Shown piece by piece: positions 26,210 to 34,215 of a DNA stretch of 64,000 bases. Position 1 is the first letter of the stretch; each line of letters begins with the position of its first letter. Both the position numbers and the translations under genes were made by a program. The stretch is from JACVRW01 sp963835705 (GTDB lineage Bacteria > Actinomycetota > Thermoleophilia > Solirubrobacterales > Thermoleophilaceae). The stretch lies in assembly GCA_963835705.1 (NCBI GenBank), contig CAWIGR010000022.1:1-64000 (forward strand), written 5' to 3'. Under the pieces are notes generated by a model, which was given only the letters and a program-made list of their open reading frames with translations, was not told the origin of the DNA and did no database searches.

Positions 26210-26743
26210 TCAAGCCTCCTCCCGGGGGGCGCCTCGCTCAACCTCGCGCCGCCAGGAACCCCCCGCGTGGGGGGTCACGCGCTGGTCGAGCACGCCGGGG
26301 AGCATGTCTCGCAGGCACTCGCCGCCGGGTAGGCGCAGGTCGGGGTCGAGCTCGAGCAGCGGTTCGAGCACGAAGCGGCGTGTCGCGACCTCCGGGTGCG
26401 GGAGCGCGAGCCGCTCGGAGCGATGCACGACGTCGCCGAGCAGGAGCACGTCGACGTCGATCGGGCGCGGCCCGTGGCGGAGGCCGCCCGGGTCGCGGCC
26501 CAGCTCGCGCTCGATCTCCTTGCAGACGCCGAGGAGCGCCTCGGGGTCCAGGTCGGTCCGGATCCGCAGGCAGGCGTTCAGGAAGTCGGGCTGGTCGGTC
26601 ACCTCGCCCTGGGGCGCGGTCTCGTAGACGGACGAGGACGCCTCGGGATGCACGCCGCGGCGCGCGAGGGCCTCACGGGCGGCGCGCAGGTTCGCGAGCC
26701 GGTCGCCCTCGTTGGACCCCAGCCCGAGGTAGCCGGTCTTCAG
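26210..26743 (-). CDS. folK: 2-amino-4-hydroxy-6-hydroxymethyldihydropteridine diphosphokinase
   Basis: 177 residues. It transfers pyrophosphate from ATP to the pterin in folate synthesis. The signature is GYLGLGSNEGDRLANLRAAR at the start, ETAPQGEVTDQPDFLNACLR in the middle, and GPRPIDVDVLLLGD (RPIDxDxLLxG) with PHPEVATRRFVLEPLLELDP. No ATG, GTG or TTG fits; a CTG at 26743 overlapping the folB stop (CTGA) after GGAAGG is the most likely start. It is the third gene of folP-folB-folK, all joined by 4-bp overlaps. Confidence 0.93.
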   Translation of the reverse strand: MKTGYLGLGSNEGDRLANLRAAREALARRGVHPEASSSVYETAPQGEVTDQPDFLNACLRIRTDLDPEALLGVCKEIERELGRDPGGLRHGPRPIDVDVLLLGDVVHRSERLALPHPEVATRRFVLEPLLELDPDLRLPGGECLRDMLPGVLDQRVTPHAGGSWRREVERGAPREEA

Positions 26744-27186
26744 GCTTCCTTCCAGACCTCTACGGAGACCTCGTCCACCGGCAGCGGTATCGGCGGCTCG
26801 GGCTTGGACGCCTTCACGCGCACGGACTCGGCGCCGAAGCGGTCGATCAGGCGGTCCGCGACCGCCGTGCAGAGCCGCTCGAGCGTCCGGTAGGAGCGCT
26901 CCTGCGCGGCCAGGGCGACCTGCTCGCAGGCCGCGCCGTAGTCGACCGTGTCCTCCACCCGGTCGGTGACCGTGGCATCGCACTCGTCGAGCTCGAACGC
27001 GACGTCGAACACGAGCCGCTGCCCCAGCTCCCGCTCCGCGTCGCTGACGCCGTGGCGGGTGTAGAGCGACAGGCCGCTGATCTCGATCGTCACGGCCGGG
27101 GAGGCCACGTGGCGGTCCTCGTCGAGCGCGTCGTCGTCGAGGTCGTCCTCGAAGTCGTCGTCCGGCTCGCGCTCCCACGTGGTCAT
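26740..27186 (-). CDS. folB: Dihydroneopterin aldolase
   Basis: 148 residues. The catalytic core starts ITIEISGLSLYTRHGVSDAE-like (VTIEISGLSLYTRHGVSDAE), continues GQRLVFDVAFELD, DTVDYGAACEQVALAAQERS, TLERLCTAVADRLIDRFG and ends VRVKASKPEPPIPLPVDEVS, matching FolB. The first 28 residues are an acidic extension (PDDDFEDDLDDDALDED) absent from typical 120-residue FolB. ATG 27186 overlaps the folP stop by 4 bp. Confidence 0.93.
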   Translation of the reverse strand: MTTWEREPDDDFEDDLDDDALDEDRHVASPAVTIEISGLSLYTRHGVSDAERELGQRLVFDVAFELDECDATVTDRVEDTVDYGAACEQVALAAQERSYRTLERLCTAVADRLIDRFGAESVRVKASKPEPPIPLPVDEVSVEVWKEA

Positions 27187-27986
27187 GGCGCGACCGTAGC
27201 AGCGGCCACCCTGAGGGCATCCGCCATCGGCCCCACGTCGTGTACGCGGAAGACGCTCGCGCCGCGCTCGAGCGCGAGCACGTTCGTTGCGATCGTGCCG
27301 GGCAGCCGCTCGCTCTCCGGCCTGCCCTCGGTGAGCTTCCCCAGGAAGCTCTTGCGCGAGGTGCCCACCACCACCGGCCGGCCGACGGCGACGATCTCGT
27401 CGAGGCGGCGGAGCAGCTCGAGGTTGTGCGCGACCGTCTTGCCGAAGCCGATGCCGGGATCGAGCCAGACTCGCTCCTCGGGCACGCCCTCCGCCGTCGC
27501 GAACGCGAGCCGCTCCTCGAGGAAGGCCTTCACGTCGCTCACCACGTCCTCGTAGCGCGGATCCGCCTGCATGGTGCGCGGGTCGCCGAGCATGTGCATC
27601 AGGCAGCAGGTCGCGCCCTCGCTCGCCACCAGTCCCGCCATGTCGGGCGCGAAGCGGAAGGCGGAGACGTCGTTCACCACGGTGGCGCCGGCGGCCAGCG
27701 CCGCGCGGGCCACCTCGAGCTTGGTGGTGTCCACGGAGACGCTCTGCCCGGCGGCCGCGAGCGCCTCCACCACGGGCACCACCCTGTCGAGCTCCTCCTG
27801 CTCGGGCACCGGCTCGGCGCCGGGCCGCGTGGACTCGCCGCCAACGTCGAGGATCTCCGCGCCCTCCGCGGCCAGCCGCAGCCCGTGCTCGGTCGCTGCG
27901 GCGGGATCGAGGAAGAGCCCGCCGTCCGAGAACGAGTCCGGCGTCACGTTGACCACGCCCATCAGGGTGAAGGGAACCGCGTGCAC
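27183..27986 (-). CDS. folP: Dihydropteroate synthase
   Basis: 267 residues. It joins p-aminobenzoate to the pterin pyrophosphate and is the sulfonamide target. LMGVVNVTPDSFSDGGLFLD is loop 1; EILDVGGESTRPGAEPVP is loop 2; ATVVNDVSAFRFAPDMAGLV, WLDPGIGFGKTVAHNLELLR and VVVGTSRKSFLGKL follow in family order. GTG start at 27986 (MHAVPFTLMG). It begins the minus-strand folate operon and is divergent from the exported protein gene at 28028. Confidence 0.95.
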   Translation of the reverse strand: MHAVPFTLMGVVNVTPDSFSDGGLFLDPAAATEHGLRLAAEGAEILDVGGESTRPGAEPVPEQEELDRVVPVVEALAAAGQSVSVDTTKLEVARAALAAGATVVNDVSAFRFAPDMAGLVASEGATCCLMHMLGDPRTMQADPRYEDVVSDVKAFLEERLAFATAEGVPEERVWLDPGIGFGKTVAHNLELLRRLDEIVAVGRPVVVGTSRKSFLGKLTEGRPESERLPGTIATNVLALERGASVFRVHDVGPMADALRVAAATVAP

Positions 27987-28027
27987 CCAGCGGTTGTACA
28001 GCAGGTGAGCCCGCGAGAGGAGAGACG

Positions 28028-28576
28028 ATGGTCATGCGACTTACCCTGCTCGCCGTGATCGCCGCCGCGCTGGCGCTGCCCACAGCCGCCGGCGCCGGAG
28101 GCTGGGCCACGGTGGGATTCGATCCGCCCCCGGAGGATCTGGCGGCCGGCGAGCCGTGGGAGGTGGAGCTGACGGTCCTGCAGCACGGGAGCACCCCGCT
28201 GGAGGGCGTGAAGCCGTACGTGATCGTCACACCGGCCGAGGGCGGCGAGAGCAAGACCTTCCCGGCGCGCGCGACCGGCAAGGCCGGCGTCTACCGCGCG
28301 ACCGTGGTCTTCGCCTCGGAGGGCACCTGGCGGTACGTCGTGGACGACGACTTCGCGGCGCGGCACAGCTACCCGGCCGTGCAGATCGGCGCGGGGGGCG
28401 AGAAGCCGGCGACGGAATTGGCCGCCGCGGCGAGCGCCGCCGCGACCACGCCTCCTTCCGCGGGCGACGACGGCCCCGACTACCTGCTCGCACTCGGCGT
28501 GGCGGCAGTCGCGGCTCTGGCCGCGGGACTCGGGGCGATGCTGCTGCAGCGGCGGGGCCGGGGCCCGAGCGCATGA
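28028..28576 (+). CDS. Exported protein with FixH/YtkA-like Ig domain and C-terminal membrane anchor
   Basis: 182 residues. The signal peptide is MVMRLTLLAVIAAALALPTA, with cleavage near AGA-GG. The mature domain (WATVGFDPPPEDLAAGEPWE, GVYRATVVFASEGTWRYVVD) has the pattern of FixH- or YtkA-like beta-sandwiches known from copper and cytochrome oxidase contexts. A low-complexity Ala/Thr linker leads to a C-terminal membrane helix (ALGVAAVAALAAGLGAMLLQ) with an RRGRG stop. It thus hangs outside the membrane. Function is unknown; a redox or metal role is only suggested by the fold. Confidence 0.75.
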   Translation: MVMRLTLLAVIAAALALPTAAGAGGWATVGFDPPPEDLAAGEPWEVELTVLQHGSTPLEGVKPYVIVTPAEGGESKTFPARATGKAGVYRATVVFASEGTWRYVVDDDFAARHSYPAVQIGAGGEKPATELAAAASAAATTPPSAGDDGPDYLLALGVAAVAALAAGLGAMLLQRRGRGPSA

Positions 28577-28626
28577 CCGACGCCGAGCTCGATGAGCTCG
28601 TCGACTTCCTGCTCGCATCACGCTGA
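28573..28626 (+). CDS. 17-residue ORF overlapping the preceding stop
   Basis: ATG at 28573 overlaps the TGA of the exported-protein gene (ATGA) and encodes MTDAELDELVDFLLASR. The peptide looks like the C-terminal helix of c-type cytochromes (TDxELDxLVxFLL), so it may be a decayed remnant or a tiny coupled ORF. It is too short to judge coding potential. Confidence 0.2.
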   Translation: MTDAELDELVDFLLASR

Positions 28627-28651
28627 CCGCGAAACCGCCATCATCGCCGTC

Positions 28652-29308
28652 GTGGGCGATCGGATCGCGGCGGTGGTGTTCGACAACGACGGGTTGCTCC
28701 TCGACACCGAGGAGGCCTGGACTCGGGCCGAGAAGACGCTGTTCGAGCGCCACGGCGGCACGTTCACGATCGACCACAAGCGCGACCTGATCGGCTCGTC
28801 GCCCGCCACCAGCGCCGCCAAGCTCGAGGCCATGCTCGACATGCCCGGCCACGGACCCGCCCTGATGGACGAGCTGCACGATCTGGTCATGGAGGAAGCA
28901 CTCGCGGGGGTGCCGCCGCGCCCGGGGGCGCTCGAGCTGCTCGAGGCGGTGCGGGCGGCGGGCCTGCCGGTCGGGGTGGCCTCGAACTCGGCGCGCGAGT
29001 TCGTGGAGCGCGTGCTGTCGGGGGCCGGCCTGCTCGACGGCCACTTCGACGTGGTGGTCACGGCCAACGACGTGGAGCACCCCAAGCCGGCGCCCGACCT
29101 CTACCTGGCCGCGTGCGCCGCACTGGGCGCGGAGCCGGAGCGCTCCGCCGCCCTCGAGGACTCGGCCACCGGCGTGGCGGCGGCCCTCGCGGCGGGCATG
29201 TACGTGGTGGCGGTCCCCTACTTCCCGGATCTACCGGTGGAGGGGGCCTCGCTCACGGCGGAGTCGCTGGCCGACCCGCGCGTGGCGCAGGCGCTCGGCG
29301 TGGCCTGA
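28652..29308 (+). CDS. HAD-superfamily phosphatase (subfamily IA)
   Basis: 218 residues. Motif I is AAVVFDNDGLLLDTEEAW (nucleophile Asp in DND, where most relatives have DFD or DMD), motif II VGVASNSAREFVERVL, motif III Lys in HPKPAPDLYLAACAALGAEP, and motif IV ALEDSATGVAAALAAGM. This is beta-phosphoglucomutase-like/phosphoglycolate-phosphatase-like; the substrate is not predictable. GTG at 28652 places motif I at the N-terminus; an upstream ATG at 28592 adds residues unlike the family. It is convergent with ftsH, 7 bp apart. Confidence 0.88.
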   Translation: MGDRIAAVVFDNDGLLLDTEEAWTRAEKTLFERHGGTFTIDHKRDLIGSSPATSAAKLEAMLDMPGHGPALMDELHDLVMEEALAGVPPRPGALELLEAVRAAGLPVGVASNSAREFVERVLSGAGLLDGHFDVVVTANDVEHPKPAPDLYLAACAALGAEPERSAALEDSATGVAAALAAGMYVVAVPYFPDLPVEGASLTAESLADPRVAQALGVA

Positions 29309-29315
29309 GCTGCCT

Positions 29316-31286
29316 CTAAGCCGGCTCGGGCTTCTCGGGCGGCGTCTCGCCGCGCATCTCGGCGGTGCCGCCGGCCAGGCCCGGGCGCGGCAGCGGCTTG
29401 GGCGCCCGCTCCGGCTTGCGCTCGGGCGCCTCGGGTGCGGGTGGCGGCGCGGGCAGGGCAGGCTGGTCCTCTCCGAACACCTCTTCCTCGGACTTGCCGT
29501 CGAGCAGCTCGATGAACTCCTCGCGCTCGATCGTCTCGCGCCGCAGCAGGATCTCCGAGGTCGTCTCGAGCTTCTGGCGGTGCTGCTCCAGAATCTCGCG
29601 CGCGAGCAGGTGGGCCTCTTCGACGATGCGGCGGATCTCGTCGTCGATCTCGCGGGCGATCTCGTCCGAGTAGTCCGGCTCCGAGCTGAACTCGCGCCCC
29701 AGGAAGGGCTGGCCGTGGTCGTGCCCGAACACGCGCGGCCCGAGCTTTTCGGACATGCCGAAGCGCATCACCATCTGCTTCGCCGTGGCGGTGACCTTCT
29801 CGAGGTCGTTGGAGGCCCCCGTGGTGATCTCTCCGAACGCGATCTCCTCGGCGGCGCGGCCGCCCAGCGTCATCGCCATCGTGTCCGACAGCTCCGCGCG
29901 CGTGGTGAGGAACTTGTCCTCGGTCGGCAACGAGATCGTGTAGCCGAGCGCCTGGCCGCGCGAGATCACGCTGATCTTGTGGACCGGGTCGGTGTTGTGC
30001 AGGTAGTGCGCCACGAGCGCGTGGCCCATCTCGTGGAACGCGGTGACGCGGCGCTCCTTCTCCGACATCACGCGCGTCTTCTTCTCCGGCCCCGCGATCA
30101 CGCGCATGATCCCCTCCTCCAGCTGGAGGTGGTCGATCTCGCGCTTGCCCTGGCGGGCCGCGAGCAGGGCGGCCTCGTTCACGAGGTTCTGGAGGTCCGC
30201 GCCCGTGAATCCGGGCGTCTGGCCGGCGAGCACGTCGAGTTCGATCGCCTTGGCGAGCGGCTTGCCGCGCGTGTGCACCTCGAGGATCTTGGTGCGGCCC
30301 TTGCGGTCGGGGCGGTCGACCACGATCTGCCGGTCGAAGCGGCCCGGCCGCAGGAGGGCCGGGTCGAGGATGTCGGGCCGGTTCGTGGCGGCGATCAGGA
30401 TGATGTTGTCCTTCATCTCGAAGCCGTCCATCTCCACCAGCAGCTGGTTGAGCGTCTGCTCGCGCTCGTCGTGGCCTCCGCCGAGCCCGGCGCCGCGGTG
30501 GCGGCCGACGGCGTCGATCTCGTCCATGAAGATGATGCAGGGCGAGTTCTGCTTGGCCTGCTCGAACAGGTCACGAACGCGCGAGGCACCCACCCCGACG
30601 AACATCTCGACGAAGTCGGAGCCGCTGATACTGAAGAACGGCACGCCCGCCTCGCCGGCGACCGCGCGCGCCAGCAGCGTCTTGCCGGTGCCGGGCGGCC
30701 CGTACAGCAGCACGCCCTTCGGGATGCGCGCCCCGAGCGCCTGGAACTTCTTCGGGTTCTCGAGGAACTCCTTGATCTCGTGGAGCTCCTCCACCGCCTC
30801 GTCCACCCCTGCCACGTCGCGGAACGTGATCTTGGGCGCGTCCACCGACATGCGTTTGGCGCGCGACTTGCCGAAGGACATCACCTTCGACCCGCCGCCC
30901 TGCATCTGGTTGATGATGAACAGCCAGAACAGCAGGAAGATCACGAACGGCAGGATGTAGGTCAGCGCGGTGAGCCAGCCCGAGCCGCCCTTCTGCTTGA
31001 CGTTGATGTCGACGTTCTGCGCCTCGAGCTGGTTGATGAGGTTCTGCTCGGTGTTGTCCGGATAGGCGGTCTGGTACTTCTTGCCGCCGGCGAGCTCGAC
31101 GTCGAGCCGGTTGTTCTTCGTGTTGAGCGTGACGTCCTTGACCCGGCCGTCCTCGACCTGGGCGAGGAAGTCCGAGTAGACCGGATCCGGGCTGCGATCG
31201 CTGGGGCTGATGAGGCGCTGCGCGAAGAACGCGAGCACCACGACAATCAGGATCGGAAAAGCCGCGCTCTTGAAGAATCTGCTCAT
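29316..31286 (-). CDS. ftsH: ATP-dependent zinc metalloprotease FtsH
   Basis: 656 residues. A membrane-bound AAA protease. Two membrane segments lie at about 9-24 and 107-126 flanking an extracytoplasmic domain. AAA: Walker A GPPGTGKT (196-203), Walker B CIIFMDEIDAVG (about 240-251), pore and SRH region TNRPDILDPALLRPGRFDRQ. The zinc site is HEMGH at 418-422 (most FtsH have HEAGH). The C-terminal tail is Pro/Glu-rich (ALPAPPPAPEAPERKPERAP). It is downstream of hpt with a 96-bp gap, on the same strand. Confidence 0.97.
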   Translation of the reverse strand: MSRFFKSAAFPILIVVVLAFFAQRLISPSDRSPDPVYSDFLAQVEDGRVKDVTLNTKNNRLDVELAGGKKYQTAYPDNTEQNLINQLEAQNVDINVKQKGGSGWLTALTYILPFVIFLLFWLFIINQMQGGGSKVMSFGKSRAKRMSVDAPKITFRDVAGVDEAVEELHEIKEFLENPKKFQALGARIPKGVLLYGPPGTGKTLLARAVAGEAGVPFFSISGSDFVEMFVGVGASRVRDLFEQAKQNSPCIIFMDEIDAVGRHRGAGLGGGHDEREQTLNQLLVEMDGFEMKDNIILIAATNRPDILDPALLRPGRFDRQIVVDRPDRKGRTKILEVHTRGKPLAKAIELDVLAGQTPGFTGADLQNLVNEAALLAARQGKREIDHLQLEEGIMRVIAGPEKKTRVMSEKERRVTAFHEMGHALVAHYLHNTDPVHKISVISRGQALGYTISLPTEDKFLTTRAELSDTMAMTLGGRAAEEIAFGEITTGASNDLEKVTATAKQMVMRFGMSEKLGPRVFGHDHGQPFLGREFSSEPDYSDEIAREIDDEIRRIVEEAHLLAREILEQHRQKLETTSEILLRRETIEREEFIELLDGKSEEEVFGEDQPALPAPPPAPEAPERKPERAPKPLPRPGLAGGTAEMRGETPPEKPEPA

Positions 31287-31382
31287 AACGAGCCTCTACC
31301 CAGACCTCTACGCACCCGCCGACGATTCGTCTCAGATGCCCCGGGGGTGAAACGACAGCGTAGCAGTGGTGTATCAGGCCTC

Positions 31383-31919
31383 TTAGCCGTTTTCCCCCGC
31401 CAAAACCGCCACATAGGGTAGGTTGCGGTAGCGCTCGGCGTAGTCGAGCCCGTAGCCGATCGCGAAGCGGTTCGGGATCTCGAAGCCGACGTAGCGGATC
31501 GGCATGTCGATCTCCCGCCGGTCGGGCTTCGTCAACAGCGCGCAGACCTCGAGCGACGCGGGCCCGCGGGCGCGCAGCATCCGGAACAGGTAGGAGAGGG
31601 TAAGACCGGAGTCCACGATGTCCTCGACGATGAGGACGTCGCGCCCCTCGATGGGGGCGTCGAGGTCCTTCAGGATGCGGACGACGCCGGAGGAATCGGT
31701 CGAGGCGCCGTAGGACGAGACGGCCATGAAGTCCACCTCGCACGCCACGTCCAGGTGGCGCATGAGGTCGGCCAGGAAGAAGACGGCGCCCTTCAGGACG
31801 CCGATCAGGAGCAGCTCGCGGTCGGCGTAGTCGCGCGAGATCTCGGCGCCGAGCTCGCGCACCCGGTGCTCCAGGTCGTCGCGCTGGACGAGGATGTCGC
31901 CGACGGCGGAGTTGCTCAT
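31383..31919 (-). CDS. hpt: Hypoxanthine phosphoribosyltransferase
   Basis: 178 residues. It salvages hypoxanthine and guanine with PRPP. The PRPP-binding motif is VLIVEDIVDSGLTLSYLF (about 98-115). The early loop LLLIGVLKGAVFFLADLMRH and flexible loop VSSYGASTDSSGVVRI are typical, as are LLTKPDRREIDMPIRYVGFE and the terminal GLDYAERYRNLPYVAVL. It precedes ftsH, as in many Gram-positive tilS-hpt-ftsH operons, but tilS is 17 kb away here. Confidence 0.96.
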   Translation of the reverse strand: MSNSAVGDILVQRDDLEHRVRELGAEISRDYADRELLLIGVLKGAVFFLADLMRHLDVACEVDFMAVSSYGASTDSSGVVRILKDLDAPIEGRDVLIVEDIVDSGLTLSYLFRMLRARGPASLEVCALLTKPDRREIDMPIRYVGFEIPNRFAIGYGLDYAERYRNLPYVAVLAGENG

Positions 31920-31953
31920 CGGCCGCAGACTACCGCCGCCCCCGCGTGGCGGC

Positions 31954-32088
31954 TCAGGTCTCGCCGCGGTCGATCCACTTCGGCAGAATCGCCTCGTGCT
32001 CGAAGCGCCCCGGGCGGGTCCAAAACCGGCTGGCGGTGATGAACGTGGACGGCAGCGGCCGGCGCCCTCTCACCCGATAAGCGATCAC
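31954..32088 (-). CDS. Putative 44-residue protein
   Basis: GTG at 32088 gives MIAYRVRGRRPLPSTFITAS and later FWTRPGRFEHEAILPKWIDR, ending at 31954. It fills the otherwise empty 220 bp between the deoB terminator repeat and hpt. The residue pattern (Trp, Pro, charged) looks like a real small protein rather than noise, but there is no recognised family. It could also be the remnant of a larger gene. Confidence 0.3.
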   Translation of the reverse strand: MIAYRVRGRRPLPSTFITASRFWTRPGRFEHEAILPKWIDRGET

Positions 32089-32090
32089 AA

Positions 32091-32131
32091 CCGGGGGCTC
32101 GCGCCCCCGGACCCCCGCTGATGCCTGGCCG
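32091..32131. terminator. Repeated hairpin downstream of deoB (copy 2)
   Basis: CCGGGGGCTCGCGCCCCCGG folds into a perfect 8-bp stem with a 4-nt loop and is followed by ACCCCCGCTGATGCCTGGCC, 40 of 41 bases identical to 11012-11052. It lies 9 bp beyond the deoB stop in the minus direction, as copy 1 does for lysS. Probable terminator. Confidence 0.6.
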
Positions 32132-32139
32132 CGCCCGCT

Positions 32140-33294
32140 TCAGCCCACGAACGGCGTTCCGGGCAGCGCGGGCGCGTCGCGCCCCGTCAGCCAGCGCAGC
32201 ACGCTCGCCCCCACGTCGGCCAGCGGGCCGTCGTGGCGGCGCCCGCCGTGGCCCTCGAAGCGGGCCAGCAGCGGGGCGTACTCGCGCGTGTGGTCGGTGT
32301 GGGGCGCGTTCGGGTCCACGCCGTGGTCGGCCGTGAGCACGAGCAGGTCGTCCTCGCCCAGCAGCTCGACCCAGACCGCCACGGCGGCGTCGATCTCCTT
32401 GAGCGAGCCGTGGAAGCCCTCCACGTCGTGGCGGTGACCGTAGAGCTGGTCGGTCTCGACGAGGTTCACGAACACCAGGCCCGACTCGAGCTCGCGCAGC
32501 AGCGACGTAGTGGCCGCGATGCCCTTGGCGTTGGTGGCGCCGTCGTGCTTCGCGTCGATGCCCACGCCCGCGAACAGGTCGCGGATCTTCCCCACGCCGT
32601 GCACCGGGACGCCGGCGTCCTGCAGCTCCTCGAGGTACGAGCGCCCCGGCGGCGGCGCCGCGTAGTCGCGCCTGCCCTCGCGGCGCTGGAACGCCCCCGG
32701 CTTGCCCTCGAACGGGCGCGCGATCACCCGGCCCACGGCGTGCTCGCCGCTCATCAGCTCGCGTGCCGTCTCGCACACCTCGTACAGGCCGGGCTCGTCC
32801 AGCACGTCCACGTGCGCGGCGATCTGGAGCACCGAGTCGGCGGAGGTGTAGAGGATCAGCTCCCCGGTCTCGAGGTGATGGGCGCCGAAGTCCTCGATCA
32901 CCTCGGTGCCGCTGTAGGGCCGGTTGCAGCAGAAGCGATGGCCGGTGGCGCGCTCGAGCGCCTCCAGCACATCGGGCGGGAAGCCGTCCGGGTAGGTGGG
33001 AAGCGGGTGCTCGGGCACCACGCCCATCAGCTCCCAGTGGCCGGTGGTCGACTCCTTGCCCGGCCCGAGCGGGTGGAGCCGCCCGTGCACCACGGGCTCG
33101 GCCGCCGGCGGCACGCCCTCGAGCGGCAGGATCGAGCCGAGGCCGAGCCGCCCGAGCGCGGGGAGGTCGAGGCCGCCGACCCGCTCCGCCAGGTGGCCGA
33201 GCGTGTTGGAGCCGGCGTCGCCCTCGTAGAGGTCCGCGTCGGGGAGCGCGCCCACCCCGCAGGCGTCCATGACGATCACCGCTGCACGTGGCAT
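32140..33294 (-). CDS. deoB: Phosphopentomutase
   Basis: 384 residues. It interconverts (deoxy)ribose 1- and 5-phosphate. It belongs to the alkaline-phosphatase fold: metal-site residues in AAVIVMDACGVGALPDADLY, GDAGSNTLGHLA with the phosphorylated Thr, ESTTGHWELMG, VHGVGKIRDLFAG, FVNLVETDQLYGHRHDVEGF and LLVLTADHGVDPNAPHTDHT REYAPLL-type end. ATG 33294 (MPRAAVIVMDACG) fits the family; a longer upstream frame overlaps the deoC promoter. It faces deoC across only 33 bp. Confidence 0.95.
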   Translation of the reverse strand: MPRAAVIVMDACGVGALPDADLYEGDAGSNTLGHLAERVGGLDLPALGRLGLGSILPLEGVPPAAEPVVHGRLHPLGPGKESTTGHWELMGVVPEHPLPTYPDGFPPDVLEALERATGHRFCCNRPYSGTEVIEDFGAHHLETGELILYTSADSVLQIAAHVDVLDEPGLYEVCETARELMSGEHAVGRVIARPFEGKPGAFQRREGRRDYAAPPPGRSYLEELQDAGVPVHGVGKIRDLFAGVGIDAKHDGATNAKGIAATTSLLRELESGLVFVNLVETDQLYGHRHDVEGFHGSLKEIDAAVAVWVELLGEDDLLVLTADHGVDPNAPHTDHTREYAPLLARFEGHGGRRHDGPLADVGASVLRWLTGRDAPALPGTPFVG

Positions 33295-33327
33295 TGCGGC
33301 GGGATATTGACGCGCCATACTCAAGGG
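33295..33327. promoter_or_regulatory. Very short divergent deoB-deoC intergenic
   Basis: Only 33 bp separate the two start codons, so the promoters must overlap each other or the coding ends. A shared regulator would explain this, but no operator palindrome was recognised. Leaderless transcription, common in Actinobacteria, is also possible. Confidence 0.35.
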
Positions 33328-34215
33328 GTGATCCGTCGTCTGCCGCACGTGGACCGGGTGGGAGTCGAGGAGCGCGCCGCCGTGCTCGGCAAGCGCTCCA
33401 TCAAGACCACCGCAAAGCAGCAGGGCATCCGGCTTGCCGTGTCAATGGTGGACCTCACCACCCTGGAGGGCGCCGACACGCCGGGCAAGGTCCGCCACCT
33501 CTGCGCGAAGGCCGTCTGCCCCGCCCCCACCATGCCGGAGATCCCCTCGTGCGCAGCCGTGTGCGTGTACCCGTCGCTGATCGGCGTGGTGCGCGAGGCG
33601 CTCGAAGGCACCGGCGTGCACGCGGCCTCCGTGGCGACGGCGTTCCCGTCCGGCCAGGCCTCGCTCGGGGTCAAGTTGCGCGACACCGAGGAGGCGGTGG
33701 CCTCCGGCGCCGAGGAAATCGACATGGTCATCTCGCGCGAGGCGTTCCTGGCCGGCGACGACACACGCGTGATGGAGGAGATCGTGCGCGTGAAGGAGGC
33801 CTGCGGCGACGCGCACCTGAAGGTGATCATCGAGACCGCAGAGCTCGGCTCGTACGACCACGTCCGCCACGCCTCGATGATCTCGATGGAGGCGGGCGCC
33901 GACTTCGTCAAGACCTCCACCGGCAAGGCGGCGAGCGGCGCCACGCCCGGCGTGACGCTCGTGATGCTCGAGGCGGTGCGCGATTACATGGAGCGCACCG
34001 GCCGGCCGGTGGGGATGAAGGCCGCCGGCGGCGTCTCCACCAGCAAGGCGGCGCTGCACCGGCTGGTGCTTGTCAAGGAGACGCTCGGCGACGAGTGGCT
34101 CACGCCGGAGCGGTTTCGCATCGGCGCGTCGTCGCTGCTCAACGACCTGCTGATGCAGTACCAGAAGACACAGACCGGCCGCTACGCCCGGCCAGAGGAC
34201 TTCTCGAAGGAATGA
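33328..34215 (+). CDS. deoC: Deoxyribose-phosphate aldolase
   Basis: 295 residues. It splits 2-deoxyribose 5-phosphate into glyceraldehyde 3-phosphate and acetaldehyde. The barrel includes AAVCVYPSLIGVVREALEGT, VATAFPSGQASLGVKLRDTE and EEIDMVISREAFLAGDD, with Schiff-base Lys in GADFVKTSTGKAASGATPGV and second Lys in GMKAAGGVSTSKAAL. It has an N-terminal extension of about 40 residues relative to the E. coli enzyme. The stop overlaps the start of the aldehyde dehydrogenase gene (ATGA), matching acetaldehyde as the shared metabolite. Confidence 0.95.
   Translation: MIRRLPHVDRVGVEERAAVLGKRSIKTTAKQQGIRLAVSMVDLTTLEGADTPGKVRHLCAKAVCPAPTMPEIPSCAAVCVYPSLIGVVREALEGTGVHAASVATAFPSGQASLGVKLRDTEEAVASGAEEIDMVISREAFLAGDDTRVMEEIVRVKEACGDAHLKVIIETAELGSYDHVRHASMISMEAGADFVKTSTGKAASGATPGVTLVMLEAVRDYMERTGRPVGMKAAGGVSTSKAALHRLVLVKETLGDEWLTPERFRIGASSLLNDLLMQYQKTQTGRYARPEDFSKE

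Noticed and set aside
29580..31421. Long plus-strand frame opposite ftsH, and similar ones opposite lysS (11042-12907), accD, fabH and upp
   Set aside because: Shadows of real genes; repetitive Arg/Ala/Gly composition and no recognisable family.
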